A DNA stretch of 64,000 nt from Sphingobium jiangsuense. Its GTDB lineage: Bacteria; Pseudomonadota; Alphaproteobacteria; Sphingomonadales; Sphingomonadaceae. The DNA is taken from the NCBI RefSeq assembly GCF_014196495.1, contig NZ_JACIDT010000005.1, forward strand, positions 1-64,000, read 5' to 3'. The notes under the pieces are model-generated. The model was not told where the DNA came from and searched no databases. It saw only the letters and a program-made list of their open reading frames with translations. Of the stretch, positions 24,153 to 31,293 are shown piece by piece (position 1 is the stretch's first letter; every line of letters starts with the position of its first letter). The translations under genes were made by a program, and so were the position numbers.

Positions 24153-26516
24153 ATGCGAAAGATTTTGCTGGGCACCGCCGCGATCATCATGACCATTCCG
24201 CAAGTCGCGTCCGCGCAAGGGCAGGCGGCTGACGACAGCGCAAGCAGCGGGGGCCTTGAGGCGATCGTCGTCACCGCGCAGCGCGTGCAGGAAAATCTCC
24301 AGCGCGCCGCCGTCGCGGTCGATGTCGTGAGCGGCGGCGATCTTGTCGATGCGGGCATCACCGATGCGGGGCGTCTGGGCGATCTCGTTCCCGCCGTCAC
24401 CGTCGAGAAGCTCGGCACCGGCAATGTCATCTTCATGCGCGGCGTCGGCAATTTCACCGTCGTTTCGGTGAGCGATCCGGCCATCGCCTTCAACTATGAC
24501 GGCGTCTATATCGGCCGGCCCACATCGACGCAGGGCAGCTTCTTCGATCTTCAGCGCGTCGAGGTGCTGAAGGGACCGCAGGGCACGCTCTATGGCCGCA
24601 ACGCCACCGGCGGCGCGATCAACGTCATCCCGCAGCGGCCGAAGCTCGGCGAATTTTCGGGCTATGCGACGGCCAGCTACGGCAATTATGACGAAATCAT
24701 CGCCGAGGGGGCGGTCAACGTGCCGATGGGCGACAACGGCGCGCTGCGCGTGTCGGGCAACGTCATCGACCGCGACGGCTATTACCGGGACGGCACGAAC
24801 GACGAGAAATCCTGGGCGCTGCGCGTCCAGATGATGGCCGAGCTGACGCCGGAGCTGACCGTGCGCGTGGCGGCCGATTATACCGATCAGGGCGGCGTCG
24901 GGACGGGCAGCGGCTATGTGGGCCGCTATCAGTATACCGGGCCGGGGGGCTATGTCTTCATCCCCTTCACCGGCTCTCAGGCCGACGGCATCTACAGCGA
25001 TGCGTCGCAGGCGTTCCGGCGGGTCGCGCTGGCCGGTCCGGCCGGAAGCCCGGTCGGGCCGCTGGAATATTATCCCTATCGCAACAACCAGCATTTCGGT
25101 TTCAACGCGGAAATCGAATATGATGCGGGCTTCGGCACCTTCACGCTGATCCCGGCCTATCGCAATTCGCAGCTCGATTTCGTGTCGGCCAATCCGGCCT
25201 TCCTGTTCCGCCAGAACGAGACGGACGAGCAGTACAGCCTCGAAGCGCGACTGACCGGCAACCGTATCGGCATTTTCGATTACACGATCGGCGGCTTTTA
25301 TTATAACGAGAAGATCGACAGCAGGCAGGGCATCTATATCTCGGCGCTCGCCTCCCAGCTGCACGACAAGCTCGAAACCACGTCCTTCGCGCCCTTCGCG
25401 CGGCTGACCGCCCATCTGTCGGACCGGCTGCGGGTCGTCGGCGGCGTGCGCTACACGCATGACAAGAAGACCTTTTCCGAGACCGGCGCGGCGGGCACCA
25501 TCGTCTGCCAGAGCACGCCGCCGGTCTGCCCCAATGCGCCGCTGTTCCCATTCGACAGCGATCTCAACAATCTGCCCTTCCCTTTCCCGGCGGCGGGCCA
25601 GATTCCCCCGGTCATGCCGGTCGGCGGCGGGGCCATCGGCATCCGCACCGAGCGCGTGCAGAACAACCGCCTCGTCAACAAGCGGGTGACGTGGCGCGGG
25701 GCGGTCGAATTCGACATGGCGCCGCAATCGCTGCTCTATGCCAGCGTCGAGACCGGCTTCCGCTCGGGCGGTTTTTCGGGCGCGGCCGGTTTTCCGACCT
25801 ATGACCCGGAATATATCACCGCCTATACGCTCGGATCCAAGAACCGCTTCTTCGACAACCGGGTGCAGATCAACCTGGAAGCCTTTTATTGGGAGTATAA
25901 GGACCAGCAGGTCAATTTCGTTGGCCTCGACGCGGCGGGAAATACCGCGAACATGACCAAGAATATCGGCCGTTCGAAGATCAAGGGCGTAGAGGCGGAA
26001 TCCCAGTTCCTCGTCACGCCGACCACGCTGCTCAGCGCCAATGTCCAGTATCTCGACGCGAAGGCGACCTCGTTCGTCTATCAAAGCCCCGCGACGGGCC
26101 TGCCGCCGCTGACCGGCTGCGCAGTGTCGCCCAATCCCGATCCGCTGCTGCTGGATGTCGATTGCTCCGGGTTCCAGGCCTATAATTCGCCGAAATGGAC
26201 GATCAACCTCGCCGCCCAGCAGACGATCCCGCTGGGCGATCACAAGCTGGTCATCGCCGGGGACACCCAGTACAAGACCAGCCGCTATATCGCCTTTGCC
26301 TATCTCGATACGCAGCGGGCGCCGTCGATGTGGCGCAGCAATGCGCAAATCTCGTTCATGCCCGAAAACGAGCGCTGGTCGATCACGGCCTTCGTCCGCA
26401 ATATCGAGAATGAACGCCAGCCCTTCTTCGCGACCAACGCGCCGGTCACCAACTTCCTGGTGACGAGCACGTCCGCGCCCCGCACCTACGGCGCGCGCGC
26501 TTCGGTCAAGTTCTGA
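24153..26516 (+). CDS. TonB-dependent receptor (LysR-1 module)
   Basis: 787-residue outer-membrane receptor. The signal peptide ends near VASAQ (about 23), the TonB-box-like EAIVVTAQRVQENLQ follows, and the plug has VLKGPQGTLYGRNATGGAIN. The barrel ends TYGARASVKF. GGGGGAGAG precedes the start. It is a paralogue of the receptor at 31294-33663: both share the unusual segment VGNF in the plug, followed by FNYDG(V/I)Y(I/V)GR. It probably imports the ligand that the exported amidohydrolases downstream (opposite strand) process. Confidence 0.93.
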   Translation: MRKILLGTAAIIMTIPQVASAQGQAADDSASSGGLEAIVVTAQRVQENLQRAAVAVDVVSGGDLVDAGITDAGRLGDLVPAVTVEKLGTGNVIFMRGVGNFTVVSVSDPAIAFNYDGVYIGRPTSTQGSFFDLQRVEVLKGPQGTLYGRNATGGAINVIPQRPKLGEFSGYATASYGNYDEIIAEGAVNVPMGDNGALRVSGNVIDRDGYYRDGTNDEKSWALRVQMMAELTPELTVRVAADYTDQGGVGTGSGYVGRYQYTGPGGYVFIPFTGSQADGIYSDASQAFRRVALAGPAGSPVGPLEYYPYRNNQHFGFNAEIEYDAGFGTFTLIPAYRNSQLDFVSANPAFLFRQNETDEQYSLEARLTGNRIGIFDYTIGGFYYNEKIDSRQGIYISALASQLHDKLETTSFAPFARLTAHLSDRLRVVGGVRYTHDKKTFSETGAAGTIVCQSTPPVCPNAPLFPFDSDLNNLPFPFPAAGQIPPVMPVGGGAIGIRTERVQNNRLVNKRVTWRGAVEFDMAPQSLLYASVETGFRSGGFSGAAGFPTYDPEYITAYTLGSKNRFFDNRVQINLEAFYWEYKDQQVNFVGLDAAGNTANMTKNIGRSKIKGVEAESQFLVTPTTLLSANVQYLDAKATSFVYQSPATGLPPLTGCAVSPNPDPLLLDVDCSGFQAYNSPKWTINLAAQQTIPLGDHKLVIAGDTQYKTSRYIAFAYLDTQRAPSMWRSNAQISFMPENERWSITAFVRNIENERQPFFATNAPVTNFLVTSTSAPRTYGARASVKF

Positions 26517-26525
26517 TCGGGGAGG

Positions 26526-26552
26526 GAGGCCCGGCCGAAGAGGCCGGGCCTC
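26526..26552. terminator. GC-rich hairpin after receptor gene
   Basis: A perfect 11-bp stem GAGGCCCGGCC / GGCCGGGCCTC with a 5-base loop, 10 bp after the receptor stop. There is no clear T-run, so its strength as a terminator is uncertain. Confidence 0.55.
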
Positions 26553-26602
26553 GTCGTCCGGTGAATGCCGCAAAAGCGCGGGCTGCTGATCTTCGGGAAT
26601 GC

Positions 26603-26647
26603 GCGGAACGGCGAACCGGGTTGAGCGAAACCGGTTCGCCGTTCCGC
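26603..26647. repeat. Perfect 17-bp inverted repeat between convergent genes
   Basis: GCGGAACGGCGAACCGG (26603-26619) and its exact complement (26631-26647) flank an 11-base loop. It lies between the receptor and the convergent amidohydrolase. It may act as a bidirectional terminator, but the stem is longer than usual and no T-run follows. Confidence 0.7.
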
Positions 26648-26678
26648 CTTGCCTTACGATTCCCGGAAGGAAGCTTTT

Positions 26679-27863
26679 CTACGCGGGCGAGGGCGCGGCG
26701 TCCGCACGAACGGGCCGGGCCTGCAACAGCGCGCGGGCATTGTCGACGTAGATTTTCTGCCGCACCGGATCCGGCAGGCCAAGCTCCTCGACGGAGCGGA
26801 TGCCGTCGCGGATGAACATCGGCCCGCCCTGTGGATCGAAGGGGCAGTCGCTGGCGAAGACGATATGGTCGGGGCCGAAGAAATCCAGCCCGCAGCGCAG
26901 TGCCGACGACGATCCGCCGAGCACCGTGTCGCCGTAGAACATCTTGAAATAGTCCATGAACGGGCGCTTCAGCGTCTTCAATATCCGGCTGTAATCCTCG
27001 TCCGCCGTGCGGGAGCCGAGCTGCGCCCACAGGGTTTCGGCCCGTCCGGCGAAATAGGGCAGCATGCCGCCGCAATGATGGGTGATGATCCGCATCGTCG
27101 GCAGCCGGTCCAGCATGCCGGAAAAGACGATCCGCGCCATCGCCGCCGTGGTTTCATAGGGCCAGCCCATGACCTGCCAGATTTCGTAGCGCGACCGGGC
27201 CTCGGCGGAATAGTCGGTCATCGCCGCCGAGCGGGCGGGGTGCATCCAGATCGGCACGCCATGATGATTGGTGGCGCGCTCGAAGATCGGGAAGAATGCC
27301 GGATCGTCCAGCGGGCGGCCGCCCACATTGGTCTTGATCTCTATGCCCTTCGCGCCGAGCGACCCGATCGCCCGGTCCATTTCCCTGAGCGCCTCGGCGA
27401 CATTGTTCATCGGCAGCGCGGCGACGAAGGCGGGAAATTTCTTCGGATGGCGGGCGCAGATCTGCGCCATGCCGTCATTGGCGAGCCGCGCCAGCATCGG
27501 GGATTCCTCCGGCCCGGCGATCTCCTCCGGCGAAGGGGTGGCGAGGGTTACGACCTGCACCACCTCCGGCCATTCGTTCAATATCTCGATCCGCGCATCC
27601 ATGTCCCACAGCGCGCGGATGCCGGTGAGGCGCTTGACCATGCCGGGGTTCGCATAGCCGCGCTGGACCATCTCCAGATAGGGGCGCGGCATCACATGGT
27701 TGTAGATGTCGATCTTGGTCGAGGCGGCGGCGGGAGCCGCAACGGCCGCCGCGCCCTGCGCCGCCGCCGCCTTGCCCGGAGAAGCCGCCGCGCAGCACAG
27801 GCCGATGCCGATCGCGCCGGTCATCGCCTCCCGCCGGGAAACAGGGGTGGGGCCGTCCGTCAT
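26679..27863 (-). CDS. Tat-exported amidohydrolase (ACMSD / resorcylate decarboxylase-like)
   Basis: 394 residues. The N-terminus carries a twin-arginine signal (SRREAMTGAIGIGL), so a folded, metal-loaded enzyme is probably exported. The amidohydrolase-2 domain follows: DIYNHVMP in place of the usual HxH, WMHPAR, THHCGGMLPYF and the metal Asp in FASDCPFDPQGG. Relatives decarboxylate aromatic acids or hydrolyse C-C or C-N bonds. The changed first metal motif and export are unlike the cytoplasmic decarboxylases. Third gene of the 30248-to-26679 operon, 51 bp after the hydrolase. Confidence 0.83.
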   Translation of the reverse strand: MTDGPTPVSRREAMTGAIGIGLCCAAASPGKAAAAQGAAAVAAPAAASTKIDIYNHVMPRPYLEMVQRGYANPGMVKRLTGIRALWDMDARIEILNEWPEVVQVVTLATPSPEEIAGPEESPMLARLANDGMAQICARHPKKFPAFVAALPMNNVAEALREMDRAIGSLGAKGIEIKTNVGGRPLDDPAFFPIFERATNHHGVPIWMHPARSAAMTDYSAEARSRYEIWQVMGWPYETTAAMARIVFSGMLDRLPTMRIITHHCGGMLPYFAGRAETLWAQLGSRTADEDYSRILKTLKRPFMDYFKMFYGDTVLGGSSSALRCGLDFFGPDHIVFASDCPFDPQGGPMFIRDGIRSVEELGLPDPVRQKIYVDNARALLQARPVRADAAPSPA

Positions 27864-27914
27864 CGCCTTCCTCCTTCTCGTGCCGGAATCCGCCGGCGGG
27901 CCGCGCCGTCCCGC

Positions 27915-28703
27915 TCAGGCCGCCCTGGGCGGGATACGCGCTTCGGCTGCCGTCCAGAAATCGCCGACCATCGCGTTGAACATTTCCTCGTTCCATTGCG
28001 GGAAATGGTTGGGCGCGGGGCAGATGGCGTGCGTGCCGCCGCCCACCTCGGCCGCCAGCTCGTCCGTCTCCATGAAGGCGGCATTGGAGCCGCTCGATAT
28101 CACCAGCAGCGGAATGCCCGCCTTGCGGACGCTTTCCAGCCATCCGGTCATCAGAGCTTTCGATGGCAGGCGGCATTGCTTCAGCGACGCGCCGAGGCTG
28201 GACAGATCGGCCTTGGTCAGCGCGAACTCGTCGGGAATGCCGAGCAGGTCCATCACCTTGCGCGCCCTGGTGGCGTTGGACCAGGGGAGGATGAAGGCCG
28301 CCGCCATGCGCAGCAGCACCTTGCGGACGGCCGGCTTGCCCGCCGCCATCTTCAGCAGCGCGGGTTCGATCAGCACCAGCGACCTGACCGCTTCGGGCCG
28401 CCGCGCCGTCGCCGCCAGCGCGACCAGCCCGCCGAAGGAATGGCCGACGAGATGCGCGCCGTCCTCCAGCAGATCGGCGACCCATGGGCCATCGGCCTCG
28501 GCATCGTCGGGCCGCCCCGGCGCGGGGCTGGCGCCATGGCCGGGCCGGTCGGGGACGATGATCTGCCACCCCTGCGCCGCCAGCGCTTCCTGCGCCCGGA
28601 AATTGGCGTGCCCGGCCGCACTGGTGCCCTGCGTGCCGCCGTGCACCAGCACGACGCGCGGGCCGGCGCTGCCCCACCGGGTGATGTGGATGTTCTGGGT
28701 CAC
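27915..28703 (-). CDS. Alpha/beta hydrolase
   Basis: About 262 residues. LVHGGTQG forms the oxyanion hole, GHSFGG holds nucleophile Ser89, and APNHFPQWNEE holds the general base. The GTG at 28703 sits 5 bp after GGAGG and is preferred to the ATG at 28718, whose first codons contain that ribosome site. No signal peptide. It lies 45 bp after the lipoprotein amidohydrolase and before the Tat-exported amidohydrolase, so it may finish inside the cell what those enzymes begin outside (inference). Confidence 0.82.
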   Translation of the reverse strand: MTQNIHITRWGSAGPRVVLVHGGTQGTSAAGHANFRAQEALAAQGWQIIVPDRPGHGASPAPGRPDDAEADGPWVADLLEDGAHLVGHSFGGLVALAATARRPEAVRSLVLIEPALLKMAAGKPAVRKVLLRMAAAFILPWSNATRARKVMDLLGIPDEFALTKADLSSLGASLKQCRLPSKALMTGWLESVRKAGIPLLVISSGSNAAFMETDELAAEVGGGTHAICPAPNHFPQWNEEMFNAMVGDFWTAAEARIPPRAA

Positions 28704-28748
28704 ATGTCCTCCGTTCATGGCAAGCTCAAAAAGGGGCCGGACGGGCCG

Positions 28749-30248
28749 TCACCGCAACGCCGCCGCGGCGCGTTCCTTGATCGCGTCCAGCGCCGCCTTG
28801 TCATAATAGCGGCCCGCGCGCACGACGCCGCTGATCCTGTGCAGATTGTCCGCGCTTTCGACCGGGTTCGCGTCCAGCAGGACCAGATCGGCGGCCTTGC
28901 CCGCCTCCACCGTGCCCATCGTCGCTTCCCGCTTCAGATAGCGGGCGGCGTCGAGCGTCGCCATTTGCAGGATATGGAGCGGCGGTATCCCGCTGCCCGC
29001 CAGCAGGTCGAACTCATGATGCAGCGACTGGCCGGGCACCAGCCATTGACCGCCGAAATCGGTTCCCGCGGCCATTTTCACACCGCTCTCGTCGAACAGC
29101 TTCGCCAGCTTGCGCAGCCGGTCGAACAGCTCGGCCAGCGTCTTGCGCTGGTCGGACGACACTTTGGCGTCGAAATCCTCGCCCACCTCGCGCCACAGGG
29201 TCCGCGATTGCGGCGGCACATAGCGCAGCGCCGGGTTGTCGCGCAGCGAGGGATCGTTGCCGAGATACATCGCCTCCAGCCGCGTCAGCGTCGGCATCAC
29301 CCAGGTCTGGCTGTCCGCCAGCTCGGTCGCCAGCGCCTTGCACCGGGCCTCGTCATAGGTCGCGAGCACGCGCTTTATGAGGGCGTAGCCCTGCGGCGGG
29401 GTCAGCAGCACCGGATTGGCCGTCAGCCGGGCGAGGCTCGCCGCGTCGCGACCGAAGTCGATATGATGGTCGTCGGCCGGCGGCGCCTTCGCCATCATGG
29501 CGCGGATCGGCGCTTCGTCGGTCGAGCAGGACAGCAGCAGGCTGATCGTCGGCCCCATATGCTCGATCGCGTCCATGCCGTGCCGGATCGCCTCATGTGG
29601 CGACACCGTTGCGGGCATGTGTCCGGCATAGGCCAGGCCGAGCGCCTCGGCTTCGTCCGCCCCGGCGAGGAAGGCGTCGTGGGGCGCGTCGACCACCTTG
29701 ATGAAGTCGGCCCCGGCGGCCTTCTGCTTGCGGATCTCGGCCTTGATGCCTTCCGGCGTCGCCACCGCCGGGCCTGCCAGCACCGGGCCGGGCAGCGCGA
29801 GCAGCGCGGGGCCTTCGGCGGGAACGAGCGGATTCCCGGCGGCGCGGGCGGCAAGCTGTTCGGCCGAGCCGACCATCTGGCGGAAGCCGGTGACGCCGTT
29901 GGCGAGCATCAGCGGCAGGCTGGTTTCCGGGCTGGCGCTGTTGATGTTGTGGGAATGCATGTCGTTATAGCCGGGGACGACATAGCGGCCCCGCGCATCG
30001 ACCACGCGCGCATCTCCGGCGGGGATCGAACCGGCGGCGGCGATCCGTTCGATGCGCCCGTCGCGGATCAGGATCGCCCGGTCGGGCGTCAGGCCGCCGT
30101 CGCGGACATCGACCACGGTCACATGGTCGAGCACGAGCGCGCTTTCGGGCCCGCCTCCGGCCTGCGCCTGCTGGCCGGTCGTTGCACATCCGGCGACCAA
30201 TGCCGCCAGCGGCGCAGACAGCATGCAGCGGCGGATGATGCGTTTCAT
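28749..30248 (-). CDS. Lipoprotein amidohydrolase (imidazolonepropionase-like)
   Basis: 499 residues starting MKRIIRRCMLSAPLAALVAG, with lipobox LVAGC at about residue 21, so probably membrane-anchored facing the periplasm. The metal-dependent amidohydrolase domain shows DMHSHN (first metal His pair), FIKVVDAP with a likely bridging Lys, YAGHMP, DAIEHMG and AAGTDFGG. Related enzymes hydrolyse amides, dipeptides or mycotoxin amides. Start 5 bp after GGAGGAC. First gene of the operon with the alpha/beta hydrolase and the Tat amidohydrolase, with a LysR-1 box about 200 bp upstream. Confidence 0.87.
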   Translation of the reverse strand: MKRIIRRCMLSAPLAALVAGCATTGQQAQAGGGPESALVLDHVTVVDVRDGGLTPDRAILIRDGRIERIAAAGSIPAGDARVVDARGRYVVPGYNDMHSHNINSASPETSLPLMLANGVTGFRQMVGSAEQLAARAAGNPLVPAEGPALLALPGPVLAGPAVATPEGIKAEIRKQKAAGADFIKVVDAPHDAFLAGADEAEALGLAYAGHMPATVSPHEAIRHGMDAIEHMGPTISLLLSCSTDEAPIRAMMAKAPPADDHHIDFGRDAASLARLTANPVLLTPPQGYALIKRVLATYDEARCKALATELADSQTWVMPTLTRLEAMYLGNDPSLRDNPALRYVPPQSRTLWREVGEDFDAKVSSDQRKTLAELFDRLRKLAKLFDESGVKMAAGTDFGGQWLVPGQSLHHEFDLLAGSGIPPLHILQMATLDAARYLKREATMGTVEAGKAADLVLLDANPVESADNLHRISGVVRAGRYYDKAALDAIKERAAAALR

Positions 30249-30445
30249 TGTCTGTCCTCCCCCTCGATCCTTCCGGCTGGCGCTGGATGGTCCTGTTCCT
30301 TGTGCGGGCCGATGGCGGCAGGCCCTCGTCCCGATGCGGGTTTCTACCGCCTGCCCTTGGAAGATGCATCCCCGGCGGGCGGAGGCCCTCCGCCCGTGCA
30401 CGATAATCCGCCGCCCCGGATCGCGAAGATTGCAATATCGACGGA

Positions 30446-30466
30446 GCGATACATGCCTGGTATCGC
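30446..30466. promoter_or_regulatory. LysR-1 box upstream of amidohydrolase operon
   Basis: GCGATA-N9-TATCGC, the same perfect dyad as at 24024, 198 bp before the lipoprotein amidohydrolase start. It links this operon to LysR-1. Confidence 0.55.
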
Positions 30467-30613
30467 ACAGGGCTTTTCCGGCCGGCTCATTTCTCCACCC
30501 AATCGGATATCCGGGCGTGGCCAGGATTGCCCGGTGGATATCGCCAGCTTTGACCAATGATCTGGCCTTCCAATCCCTTTCCGAGGTCATATGGATTGCG
30601 GTCATCAGCGCCC

Positions 30614-30790
30614 TCAGCAGGGTGCCCTGATGCCTTTGTAGATCGTGTCGTCCGCGACTTCGACGTGCTGGGGCGAAAACCCGGACGCATTCCCATCGAT
30701 AACTGTCCTTTCCAAGCTGGAACCGGGGCTATGGACCTTGATCGTCAGTTCACGTGCGGTTGAGGCCCCGATAGGTCGAGTCTTCGGCAT
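30614..30790 (-). CDS. Possible small protein of unknown family
   Basis: 58 codons starting MPKTRPIGASTARELTIKV, 9 bp after GAGGA, ending GIRAPC. The composition (SPGSSLERTVIDGNASGFS and EVADDTIYKG) is protein-like rather than the Arg/Pro-rich pattern of antisense frames here. No family recognised. It may be a remnant. Confidence 0.3.
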   Translation of the reverse strand: MPKTRPIGASTARELTIKVHSPGSSLERTVIDGNASGFSPQHVEVADDTIYKGIRAPC

Positions 30791-31171
30791 GGTCTCGGTC
30801 CTCGCGGTATCGGCACATGGTTGCGCTTGTGGAAAGCCGATCGGGCGAGGATGTTGCCGGATGGGTATCGGCAAAATATCCCGGAAGGACAGGACGGCCA
30901 TCGGCCGACAGGCGCAGTCCCGGTGTCATGGCCCCGCGTCATCCGGACCGTGATGATGCCTTCGAAGCAACCGGTCGTCTGTCGTTCCAGCTTGTACAAT
31001 ATCCGGGTGCATCGGGCCATAAGCGGCGTTGAGGCCATGAGAAGCCGGTGCGGTGCGCCGACCAGCCGGTGGACGCCCGCCGCGGAATATTCCGGCGGTC
31101 CGACATCGTGGGCGATGGTGCTCCCTGTACGCAGGCGATCCAGCCCGCAGGTCGGCCGAGCCGGGGCGCTA

Positions 31172-31191
31172 TATATCACTTGGGTAACAAC
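31172..31191 (+). promoter_or_regulatory. LysR-2 box, copy 1
   Basis: TATATCACTTGGGTAACAAC, 103 bp before the receptor start. It matches the copies at 38576 and 39591 in the form TAYC-N5-GGTAACAAC, which contains T-N11-A. Confidence 0.6.
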
Positions 31192-31293
31192 CCGGCGGAA
31201 CTGCCATCTATGCCGTTTCCCCCGCAAGCAATACTCCCGGTGGCGAAACACCGCCGGTCATAGCCGGGCGTGGACGATGAAGGGGAGTGGATT

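Larger units (their letters stand above)
30249..31293. other. Long intergenic region between divergent operons
   Basis: About 1 kb between the lipoprotein amidohydrolase (minus) and the next TonB receptor (plus). It holds a LysR-1 box (30446-30466), a LysR-2 box (31172-31191), one possible small gene (30614-30790), and, between about 30800 and 31170, minus-strand fragments in shifting frames that look like an eroded gene I cannot identify. Confidence 0.4.

Noticed and set aside
26649..30560. Long plus-strand open frame (about 1300 codons) opposite the amidohydrolase operon
   Set aside because: Low-complexity Arg/Gly/His composition and no domains; the minus strand encodes three well-supported enzymes.
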